In this document: positions 42,406 to 50,080 of the stretch, piece by piece | How positions within the stretch are numbered: the first letter of the stretch is position 1 | Layout of the letters: every line of letters begins with the position of its first letter | Assembly: GCA_902569865.1 (NCBI GenBank) | Contig: CACFVT010000004.1 | Span: 1-50,080 of the forward strand | Direction of reading: 5' to 3' | Length of the DNA stretch: 50,080 bases | Origin: an uncultured Alphaproteobacteria bacterium | GTDB taxonomy: Bacteria; Pseudomonadota; Alphaproteobacteria; HIMB59; GCA-002718135 | Position numbers and translations under genes: made by a program | Notes under the pieces: generated by a model | What the model was told of the DNA's origin: nothing | Seen by the model: only the letters and a program-made list of their open reading frames with translations | Databases searched by the model: none

Positions 42406-43181
42406 TGTTGCCATCGACAATAAATATTTTTGAAAAAGCAGCAAGAAAAGCTGGTAGAATACTAACACGTGATTTTGGTGAAATAGAAAATTTACAAATA
42501 CAGTCAAAAAATGTTGGTGACTTTGTTACTAGTGCTGATTTAAAAGTTGAAAAATCTTTATTAGAAACCTTAAGATATTATTATCCAAAAGTTAATTTTT
42601 TAACTGAAGAATCAGGTTATATTCAAGGTGAAGGGGAGATGATAGTTATTGATCCAATTGATGGAACTACAAACTTTATTCATGGAATTCCTCTTGTTGC
42701 CATTGTAATTGCAAAAATAGTAAACAATGAAATAACTGATGGTGTTGTTTATAATCCTATTTTAAATGAATTTTATTGGGCATCTTTAGGGCAAGGTTCA
42801 TGGTGCAACAATAAACGATTAAGAGTTTCAAAAAGACATGATTTAACAAATTGCTTGATAGGAACAGGGATTCCTTTTGGAAATAGGGTTTATAAAAACT
42901 TTTATAAAGAACTAGATAATATTTCTAAAAATTCTGCCGGAGTAAGAAGATTAGGCGCTGCTGCTTTAGATTTAGCATATGTTGCCTCTGGCAAAATTGA
43001 TGGTTTCTGGGAAAGAGATCTAAATTTATGGGATATCTCCTCCGGTGTCTTACTTGTAAAAGAGGCTGGTGGTAAAATAACAGAGCCAGATGGAAAAAAA
43101 TGGACAACAAATTCAAGAGATATAGTTGTTTCTAACTCTTTAATTCATAAGAAATTGACAGAAAATCTAACTTTACTTTAA
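42402..43181 (+). CDS. suhB: Inositol monophosphatase family protein (SuhB)
   Basis: 259 aa; FLTEESGYIQGEGEMIVIDPIDGTTNFIHGIPLVAIVIA, WDISSGVLLVKEAGGKIT. Confidence 0.94.
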   Translation: MMLPSTINIFEKAARKAGRILTRDFGEIENLQIQSKNVGDFVTSADLKVEKSLLETLRYYYPKVNFLTEESGYIQGEGEMIVIDPIDGTTNFIHGIPLVAIVIAKIVNNEITDGVVYNPILNEFYWASLGQGSWCNNKRLRVSKRHDLTNCLIGTGIPFGNRVYKNFYKELDNISKNSAGVRRLGAAALDLAYVASGKIDGFWERDLNLWDISSGVLLVKEAGGKITEPDGKKWTTNSRDIVVSNSLIHKKLTENLTLL

Positions 43182-43208
43182 AATATATTTGGCTATAAGT
43201 CTTCACAA

Positions 43209-43436
43209 ATGAAAAAAAGTATACATCCAGATTATCATGAAATAAATGTTGTAATGACTGATGGATCAACATTTAAAACAAAATCTACATGGGGCAAAGA
43301 AAACGACACACTCAAGTTGGATATTGACCCAAAGTCTCATCCTGCTTGGACTGGTGGAAAAGCAAATTTAAACGAAGCTGAAGGACAGGTAGCAAGATTT
43401 CAGAAACGTTTTAAAGGGGTAAAAATATCTAAATAA
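43209..43436 (+). CDS. rpmE: 50S ribosomal protein L31 (zinc-free type)
   Basis: 75 aa; [47 protein letters not shown]. Confidence 0.94.
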   Translation: MKKSIHPDYHEINVVMTDGSTFKTKSTWGKENDTLKLDIDPKSHPAWTGGKANLNEAEGQVARFQKRFKGVKISK

Positions 43437-43625
43437 TTATTTAAAATATTTTTTGGCTTCATTTATAGAGCTTTCTTTTAGATTAATTTCCTCTTTAACT
43501 CTTTTAATTTCTTCCTGAAGTTCAAATATATATTGTTTTAAATTTTCTATACTCAAATCCTCTAAATTAAGGCTTTTTATAGTCTTTTCCTTTTCATTAA
43601 TTTCTAAAAAATCTGTCATAAGCAA
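43437..43625 (-). CDS. DUF1192-like small coiled-coil protein
   Basis: 62 aa; LNLEDLSIENLKQYIFELQEEIKRVKEEINLKESSINEAKKYFK pattern (S-x-EELxxYIxxLxxEIxRVxxEI...A..FFK). Confidence 0.75.
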   Translation of the reverse strand: MLMTDFLEINEKEKTIKSLNLEDLSIENLKQYIFELQEEIKRVKEEINLKESSINEAKKYFK

Positions 43626-43689
43626 TTATTTTATATTAAATTGATAGGAATATATTTATAAGAGTTTTTTTTTTATAAAAGGATAAAAT

Positions 43690-44277
43690 ATGAAATTACC
43701 ACTTATGCCAAAAGCAACAGCAATATGGCTGATAGACAATACTTCACTTAGTTTTGATCAAATATCTGAATTTTGCGGCCTTCATGAATTAGAAGTTCAA
43801 GGAATAGCAGATGGTGAGGTTGCTGTAGGTATGCGTGGTTATGATCCAGTTGATAATAAACAACTAACAAAAGAAGAGATAGTAAGATGTGAAAGTGATC
43901 CTAAAGCTAGATTAAAATTAATTTCTTCAGAGGTAATTGACTCACTTCCTCCAAGAAAAAAGGACTCTAAATATACTCCATTATCATTGAGGCAAGAAAA
44001 GCCATATGCAATATTTTGGCTAATTAAAAGATATCCTGATGATGAATTAAGTAGCTCACAAATTGCAAAGCTAACTGGATCTACTAAAAATACAGTTGAA
44101 GCAATTCGTAATGGAACTTTTAGAGAAGCAATACTTGAAGCAAAAAGCCCAATGGACACAGGCCTTTGCACATTTCAAGATCTTGAAAAAGCCCTTAACC
44201 GTGCTAAAAATAAAAAAGATAGGCAAGAGGCTGCAGAGGCTAAAGCAAAATTATTAGCTGAAACTGAATCTAATTAA
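43690..44277 (+). CDS. DUF1013 family / TrcR-like cell-cycle transcriptional regulator
   Basis: 195 aa; MPKATAIWLIDNTSLSFDQISEFCGLHELEVQGIADGEVAVGMRGYDPV, KPYAIFWLIKRYPDDELSSSQIAKLTGSTKNTVEAIRNGTF. Confidence 0.88.
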   Translation: MKLPLMPKATAIWLIDNTSLSFDQISEFCGLHELEVQGIADGEVAVGMRGYDPVDNKQLTKEEIVRCESDPKARLKLISSEVIDSLPPRKKDSKYTPLSLRQEKPYAIFWLIKRYPDDELSSSQIAKLTGSTKNTVEAIRNGTFREAILEAKSPMDTGLCTFQDLEKALNRAKNKKDRQEAAEAKAKLLAETESN

Positions 44278-44788
44278 ATTTTACTTTCAATAAATAATTT
44301 AAATAAAAAAACATTAAAAATAGCCAAAAAGTCGTCATTAAAATAAAAAAGAGTAATAATTGATTGATATCAATTAGGCCAAGTGGACTACCTGAATAAT
44401 AAGTTAATGGACCTAAAACTGCGCTGAGTAAAAGAGCTATTAATTTATATTTTGATAAAAAAACAAATACTTCATCAAATAAAGATGCAAAACTTGGCCA
44501 TAGAACAACCATCCATATAGGCAACCATCCAAAATATAAAGATGACTCAAAATTATATATTTTAAAATGTACTAAGATTGAGTCAAATAAATATCCAACT
44601 ACTGAAATTGAAAATACTATAAATGTAAATTTCAATTTATTTTGTGAATTTGTAAAAGCTAAAAATAAAAAAATTAGACCACAAATTAAGCCTAGTAAAA
44701 AACTTTTATACAAAATTTCACCAAAAACACACATGAGCCATGTTAATTGATAACCAGAGAGCATAAAAAAGATTTTTATTTTGCTCAT
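44270..44788 (-). CDS. DUF2878-like membrane protein
   Basis: 172 aa, multiple TM; LPIWMVVLWPSFASL, GPLTYYSGSPLGLI; downstream of CFA synthase-like gene. Confidence 0.78.
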   Translation of the reverse strand: MSKIKIFFMLSGYQLTWLMCVFGEILYKSFLLGLICGLIFLFLAFTNSQNKLKFTFIVFSISVVGYLFDSILVHFKIYNFESSLYFGWLPIWMVVLWPSFASLFDEVFVFLSKYKLIALLLSAVLGPLTYYSGSPLGLIDINQLLLFFILMTTFWLFLMFFYLNYLLKVKFN

Positions 44789-45975
44789 TTGGTAATAAGA
44801 AAATGAGAGACATCCGTTGACTGACTTATGAAGCCTGTTTCACAGTAAGCTAAATAAAACTCCCACATTCTTTTAAACCTATCATTAAATCCAAGCTTAA
44901 CTAGTTCATTCCATGAACTTTGAAATTGTTTATTCCAAAGACTTAGAGTTTTAGCATATGATAATCCAAAACTTTTTATTTCTTTAAAATCAAGACCTAC
45001 TTTGTTATTTATTTCTAAAAGTTCTTTTTTAGTTGGAAGCATTCCACCGGGGAAAATATACTGTTGAATAAAATCTGGTTGATTTTGATAATTTAAAGAT
45101 CTTTTTTCATCTATTGTAATAATTTGCAATGCTGCTTTGCCAGAAATTAATAAAGAGTTGCTAACAATATCAAAGTACTTTTCCCAATATTTTTTTCCTA
45201 CAGCTTCAAACATTTCTATAGAGGCTATATTGGAGTATTGAGTATCAATATCTCTATAATCCTTAAATTTAATTGATACTTTTTCTCCCAAACCCTCTTT
45301 TTGAATTTTATTTGACGCATATTCATATTGCTCCTTAGATATAGTAATTGCATCAATATTAGATTTAAAGTTTTTTGCGGCATATGAGGAAAATCCCCCC
45401 CAGCCACAACCTATTTCAAGGACTTTAGAATTCTCATTTAAATTGAGTGATTCTGCTATTTTATGATATTTATTTAATTGGGCATCAAATAAATTTTGAT
45501 TTTCTTTTTCAAAATATGCTGAAGAGTAAGTCATGCTTCTGTCTAGCCACTTTGTATAAAAATTATTACCTAGATCATAATGATACTGAATATTTTTTTT
45601 ACTTTGAGACTTTGTGTTTTCATTAAGAAAATGTTTAAATTTAGAATAAATGTTAAAAAAAATATTTGATTTTAAATTTACTAAGAAATGATTTTCATTT
45701 CTAAATGCTAGCAATAATAAATTAGTTAAATTAGAAGAACTAAAATCACCGTCCATGTATGACTCTGCAAATCCAACTGATTTTCTCTTTAAAATTTTAG
45801 AAATAAATTTGTAATTATTTATAGTTAAATCTGCTTTATGCGCACTGTTAATACCTGTAAATGATTGCATAGAGCCAGAGGGAAAAGTTACTGATAATTC
45901 TCCATATTTAATTTTTGAAAGAAATTTTTGCGCAACAATTTCAAATGGTGGTTTAAATTTATTATATAAATGCAT
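44785..45975 (-). CDS. SAM-dependent methyltransferase, cyclopropane-fatty-acyl-phospholipid synthase family
   Basis: 396 aa; YHYDLGNNFYTKWLDRSMTYSSAYFE, VLEIGCGWGGFSSYAA, ITISKEQYEYA, SIEMFEAVGKKYWEKYF, QYIFPGGMLPT. Confidence 0.93.
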   Translation of the reverse strand: MHLYNKFKPPFEIVAQKFLSKIKYGELSVTFPSGSMQSFTGINSAHKADLTINNYKFISKILKRKSVGFAESYMDGDFSSSNLTNLLLLAFRNENHFLVNLKSNIFFNIYSKFKHFLNENTKSQSKKNIQYHYDLGNNFYTKWLDRSMTYSSAYFEKENQNLFDAQLNKYHKIAESLNLNENSKVLEIGCGWGGFSSYAAKNFKSNIDAITISKEQYEYASNKIQKEGLGEKVSIKFKDYRDIDTQYSNIASIEMFEAVGKKYWEKYFDIVSNSLLISGKAALQIITIDEKRSLNYQNQPDFIQQYIFPGGMLPTKKELLEINNKVGLDFKEIKSFGLSYAKTLSLWNKQFQSSWNELVKLGFNDRFKRMWEFYLAYCETGFISQSTDVSHFLITK

Positions 45976-46748
45976 TAAAAACTTCCTTCAAATGATATGG
46001 TATCTTTTGGTTTTTTCTTTCTAGCATAATATTTCCCACCTTTAAAAAAAATTATTATAGCCTCAAACAAAATGGCAGAAATTATTTTAAAACCAAATAG
46101 TGGGTTTAAAAGATTATATTTTAATAATTTAGATACTTTGAAATCTATAAATTTGCCTGATTGTGAAGCCATAAGTATTTTTTTATTATTACTATCATAT
46201 AGATCTATAATAATATTTATATAGTCATTGGTTAGTTTATTTGTAAATAAATACTTACCCTTCATTCCAATAAAAGGAGAAACATAAAAATTTTTTTGAC
46301 ATTCATGAGTTAAGGCTTTTAAAATTTTACTATGCCCTCTTGCAAATATATAAGTATGCTGTTCATTGGAGGTGTTTTTAACTTCATAAAATATTGAGAT
46401 TAATTTATCTTCATCATAACAATAAATAATTGAAAGAGGATTAAAAACATATCCAAAAATTCTTGGAAAACAAAGTATTTTAATTTTTAAATTCCTATAC
46501 TTTACATCATAGTTTTGTAACATTTCAATTATAAATTCTTTAATCGATCTTTCATCTCTATATCCATGATCTTTTTCATTAAAAGAAAATATATTGAATG
46601 AATTTACTGAAAAAATTTTTGATTTTGATTGTATCATTTCTAGCTCATCAAGATCTATAAATAAACTTGGTACTTTATATTTAAAAAAATGCTTAATGTT
46701 TCCATAACGTTTATGAACTATTGAAGAAACTATAATCTTTGTGTTCAT
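45975..46748 (-). CDS. DUF1365 family protein
   Basis: 257 aa; IVSSIVHKRYGNIKHFFKYKVPSLFIDLDEL, FNEKDHGYRD, CFPRIFGYVFNPLSIIYCYD, EVKNTSNEQHTYIF. Confidence 0.93.
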   Translation of the reverse strand: MNTKIIVSSIVHKRYGNIKHFFKYKVPSLFIDLDELEMIQSKSKIFSVNSFNIFSFNEKDHGYRDERSIKEFIIEMLQNYDVKYRNLKIKILCFPRIFGYVFNPLSIIYCYDEDKLISIFYEVKNTSNEQHTYIFARGHSKILKALTHECQKNFYVSPFIGMKGKYLFTNKLTNDYINIIIDLYDSNNKKILMASQSGKFIDFKVSKLLKYNLLNPLFGFKIISAILFEAIIIFFKGGKYYARKKKPKDTISFEGSF

Positions 46749-46753
46749 TTGAT

Positions 46754-48049
46754 TTAATATAATAGTCTATTATAAAAGTTATTATCTCTTTTCCAAGGGA
46801 TATCAACATTCAACATTTTTGCAATATAGGCAGCTGATTGAATTCCATCTTCATGAAATCCATATCCATGATAGGCTCCACAAAAGAATGTATTATTAAC
46901 TCCTTGTAAATATTTTAATTTTTTTTGAGACTTCATTGTTTGTAAATTAAATTTTGGATGTGTAAAAGATACCTCATTATGTATAGTTTTTGGGATCTTG
47001 TCAGGATTAATAGTTACAAAATATTCTTTTTTAGTTTTTAATTTTTGTAGGTTATTCATCCAATAAGTTAATGTAAAGTTTATATCTTCCTTTTTGCTTT
47101 TAATAAAATTCCAACTAGACCATGTTTTTTTATTTTTGGGCATTATTGATCTGTCTGAGTGAAGATATGCTCTATTCATAGTATACTCAAACTCTGATAA
47201 GATTTTTTTTTCATCATTTGTAGGGTTGTCAATTATTGTTAAAGCTTGATCTGCATGAGTGGCAATAACAAGATAATCGAATGAAATCTCTTCACCATTT
47301 TTAATTATTTTTACATAATTATCAGATCTGACTATCTTATTTATTTTTGTATTAAGAGTATAATTAAATTTTTTCAGATTTAAAATTTTTTTGATGTATG
47401 AATTACTACCTCCTTGAACATATTTCCACTGAGGTCTATATTTGAAATTAAATAAGTCATGATTATTAAAAAAGTTTAAAAACAACTTTAGAGGAAAATT
47501 TTTTACATCGTTTTGATTCATAGACCAAATTGATGATATTAAAGGATAAATATGAAGTTTTTTTAAATATGAAGAAAAATTATTACTATTAAGAAAGTCT
47601 TCGATAGTAAAATTATTTTTAATATTTTCTAATTTTAAATTTCTACATAATTTATAGAAAAGATAAATTTCATAAATCATTTTTAAATAACTAATATTAA
47701 AAATATTTTTATATTGTGCAAATAAGGATTTAAGATTTTTTCCACCGTACTCAATATTATAATTAATATCTGACACAGCAAATGACATATCTGAATTCAT
47801 TGTTTGAACATTTAAATGATCAAAAAATTTAATTAAATCTGGATAATTTTTATCATTAAAAACAATAAAACCTGTATCTATAGAAATATTATTATCTGTT
47901 TTTACTTTTATAGTCCTTGTATGACCACCTAAATATTTATTTTGTTCAAATAGATGAACATCATATTTTGATGATAGAAAATAAGATGCACTAATTCCAG
48001 CAATACCTGATCCAATTACAGCAATTTTTTTTTTAGAAACTTTATTCAC
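46754..48049 (-). CDS. FAD/NAD(P)-dependent amine-oxidase-like oxidoreductase
   Basis: 431 aa; IAVIGSGIAGISASYFLSSKYDVHLFEQNKYLGGHTRTI, DTGFIVFNDKNYPDLIKFF, FCGAYHGYGFHEDGIQSAAYIA. Confidence 0.93.
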   Translation of the reverse strand: MNKVSKKKIAVIGSGIAGISASYFLSSKYDVHLFEQNKYLGGHTRTIKVKTDNNISIDTGFIVFNDKNYPDLIKFFDHLNVQTMNSDMSFAVSDINYNIEYGGKNLKSLFAQYKNIFNISYLKMIYEIYLFYKLCRNLKLENIKNNFTIEDFLNSNNFSSYLKKLHIYPLISSIWSMNQNDVKNFPLKLFLNFFNNHDLFNFKYRPQWKYVQGGSNSYIKKILNLKKFNYTLNTKINKIVRSDNYVKIIKNGEEISFDYLVIATHADQALTIIDNPTNDEKKILSEFEYTMNRAYLHSDRSIMPKNKKTWSSWNFIKSKKEDINFTLTYWMNNLQKLKTKKEYFVTINPDKIPKTIHNEVSFTHPKFNLQTMKSQKKLKYLQGVNNTFFCGAYHGYGFHEDGIQSAAYIAKMLNVDIPWKRDNNFYNRLLY

Positions 48050-49466
48050 TTATTTTTTTAAAAGCAGCCAAAGCTCTTTTTCTTGTTTCATTTAAATCAA
48101 TGATTGGTTTTGGATAATCTCTTCCTAAAATAAAATTATATCTTTCTTGTTCTCCATCTGTCATTTCCCATGGGGAATGAATAAATTTTTCAGGGATTTT
48201 ATCTAACGAAGGTAAAAATTTTTTTACATATTGTCCTTTAGGATCAAATTTTTTACCCTGTAATATAGGATTAAAAATCCTAAAGTATGGGCTGGCATCT
48301 GCCCCACTACCTGCAATCCATTGCCATCCTGCTGAATTGGATCCAATATCTGCATCAACTAATGTATCAAAAAACCACCTTTCCCCTTCTTTCCAATGAA
48401 TTAAAAGATTTTTTGTCAAAAAGGAGCCAACAATCATTCTTACTCTATTATGCATCCAGCCCATTTCATATAGCTCTTTCATTCCTGCATCAACAATTGG
48501 AATTCCAGTTTTTCCTAATTTCCAAGTATGTAAATTTTTTTTATCTCTTAACCATGGAAATTTTTTAAATTTTGATTGGATTGGAAACTCAGTCATTGCA
48601 GGATAATTAAACAAAAGATTATATGAAAAATCTCTCCACCCAATTTCTGACAAATATTTCTTTTTATTATTTTCGTCTATATTAGATTTCATTACTTCAT
48701 TAAAAATTCTTAATGGAGAAATTTCTCCATAATGTAAGTGTGGAGAAATTTTTGATGTAAAATCACTATCAGGCCTATCTCTGCCAGTGCTATAATTAAA
48801 TAATTTGTTGTTTATAAATTTTTTAAGTTTTAACTTAGCTGCATTTTCACCTATATCCCAATACGAGAGTATTCTATTCATCCATTCTTTTTTAGGCATA
48901 TTTAATTGTAATTCCTTTATTTTTAAAACAGAGTTAATATTTTTTTTATAAAAATTATATTTACTTGATGAACTTAGAGATAATTTTTTATTTATAAGTA
49001 TCTCAAAGTTTGTTTTCCAAAAAGGTGTAAAAACTTTAAAAAAATTTCCAGATTTATTTTTTACTTCCCATGGTTCTGATAATAAATAACCATTGAAGGT
49101 ATTACAAACAATAGATTTTTTATTCAAAGAAGATTTTATTTCTTTATCTCTTATAATTGAATATTTGTCATATAGTCTATTCCAGCTGAAGTGTGAAATA
49201 TTTTTATCTTCAATAATTCTATGTATGATTTTTTTTGAATTCCCTTTAAAAACATAGAGCTTACTATCAAGTTTAGCTAACTCGTTATCTAAACACTCTA
49301 ATGATTTTTCTAACCAACATTTAGATGCATGCCCTATTTCAATATTTTCTTCATAAATATAAATAGGTATAATTTTATCAACTTCCTTAGAGAGTTCATA
49401 AAGTGCAGGATTATCATTTAGTCGCAAATCTAATCTAAACCAGTGAATTCCTATTCTATCCGTCAT
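48042..49466 (-). CDS. phr: Deoxyribodipyrimidine photolyase (cryptochrome/photolyase family)
   Basis: 474 aa; IHWFRLDLRLNDNPALYELS, GRDRPDSDFTSKISPHLHYGEISPLRIF, WMHNRVRMIVGSFLTKNLLIHWKEGERWFFDTLVDADIGSNSAGWQWIAGSGADASPYFRIFNP. Confidence 0.97.
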   Translation of the reverse strand: MTDRIGIHWFRLDLRLNDNPALYELSKEVDKIIPIYIYEENIEIGHASKCWLEKSLECLDNELAKLDSKLYVFKGNSKKIIHRIIEDKNISHFSWNRLYDKYSIIRDKEIKSSLNKKSIVCNTFNGYLLSEPWEVKNKSGNFFKVFTPFWKTNFEILINKKLSLSSSSKYNFYKKNINSVLKIKELQLNMPKKEWMNRILSYWDIGENAAKLKLKKFINNKLFNYSTGRDRPDSDFTSKISPHLHYGEISPLRIFNEVMKSNIDENNKKKYLSEIGWRDFSYNLLFNYPAMTEFPIQSKFKKFPWLRDKKNLHTWKLGKTGIPIVDAGMKELYEMGWMHNRVRMIVGSFLTKNLLIHWKEGERWFFDTLVDADIGSNSAGWQWIAGSGADASPYFRIFNPILQGKKFDPKGQYVKKFLPSLDKIPEKFIHSPWEMTDGEQERYNFILGRDYPKPIIDLNETRKRALAAFKKISE

Positions 49467-49508
49467 AGGTACAAAGGTAGGTTATAAAATTTATAAAAAA
49501 AGGTAATT

Positions 49509-49703
49509 TTACTTACTATGTGGAGGCATTTTTTTTTCAACAAACCATACATGCTTCTTAAGAACTGGGTCATATTTTTTCAATCTTAATTTATCTGCAA
49601 CTTTCATACCTTTTGTTGGTTTTCTAACAATATATTTTGTTCCTGTTTTAGGGTTTTCTTCAGGTATAAGTTGCTTTAAAGCATATGATGTTTTTTTTGC
49701 CAT
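49509..49703 (-). CDS. rpmG: 50S ribosomal protein L33
   Basis: 64 aa; TGTKYIVRKPTKGMKVADKLRLKKYDPVLKKHVWFVEKKM. Confidence 0.92.
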   Translation of the reverse strand: MAKKTSYALKQLIPEENPKTGTKYIVRKPTKGMKVADKLRLKKYDPVLKKHVWFVEKKMPPHSK

Positions 49704-49744
49704 TTCGCTCCTATATATTAAAAAATATCTAAATAAAGTATTTT

Positions 49745-50080
49745 TTAGAGATCATTAACTGTTTGCTTAATATAAGGACTGTACAAACCTTTTTTCTTTG
49801 CGATTGATATTTGCTTATTTCTATCAATTAAACTCTTTTTCTTAGACTCACTTATTTGACCATAGCAATTAGGACATGAAACACCCTTTATGAATTTTTT
49901 AGATTTGAGTTGATCTTGAGATAAGGGATATCTACACGCATGACAAAGCTCATAAGTTCCATCTTGTAGTTCATTTTTTACTGAAACCCTATTATCAAAA
50001 ACAAAGCATTCTCCATTCCATAATGAATTTTTGTAAGTTGTTTTTTCCAAATAACTCAAAATACCACCATGAAGTTGATT
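49745..50080 (-). CDS. trhO: TrhO/YceA-family tRNA hydroxylation protein (rhodanese-related), C-terminal part; continues beyond window
   Basis: Minus-strand frame open to the window edge: [34 protein letters not shown]...[15 protein letters not shown]...GVSCPNCYG. The track start at 50059 is internal. Confidence 0.85.
   Translation of the reverse strand, partial: NQLHGGILSYLEKTTYKNSLWNGECFVFDNRVSVKNELQDGTYELCHACRYPLSQDQLKSKKFIKGVSCPNCYGQISESKKKSLIDRNKQISIAKKKGLYSPYIKQTVNDL

Noticed and set aside
43839-44171. 110-aa minus-strand ORF
   Set aside because: Antisense inside the DUF1013/TrcR-like gene.

Overview
This is a compact, very AT-rich bacterial chromosome segment. Its gene content and order look like a streamlined marine alphaproteobacterium (SAR11/HIMB59-like; this is inference). 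Almost all of it is core genome. Main blocks: (1) tRNA-Tyr/tRNA-Gly/tuf/tRNA-Trp/secE/nusG/(rplK); (2) an NAD-dependent formate dehydrogenase island (fdhA, a fused NuoE+NuoF-like fdhB, a TusA-like protein, moeA, mobB, an orphan TupB-like permease, fdhD, mobA); (3) TauE/SafE, TIGR02186-like and Usp, then pyrE, pdxH, fabI, aroC, tlyA, dxs, xseB, rluD-like, rpoH, purA, hisZ, glmM, ftsH; (4) tilS, cpoB, pal, tolBARQ, yebC, ymdB-like, fthC, zapA; (5) tkt, gap, a small hypothetical, efp, suhB, rpmE, DUF1192, TrcR/DUF1013; (6) a photolyase / FAD oxidoreductase / DUF1365 / CFA-synthase-like / DUF2878 cluster. I found no CRISPR array, IS element, prophage or rRNA. The most notable signals are: a small PD-(D/E)XK (Hjc-like) nuclease ORF between yebC and tolQ, where ruvCAB-ybgC usually sit; a tilS reading frame split at an A7 tract; an FdhD lacking the second Cys of its CxxC motif, encoded in a cluster with a TusA-like protein; and an orphan tungstate-type permease. 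I do not see an unmistakable new multi-gene system. The nuclease at the ruv locus is the best candidate for follow-up.
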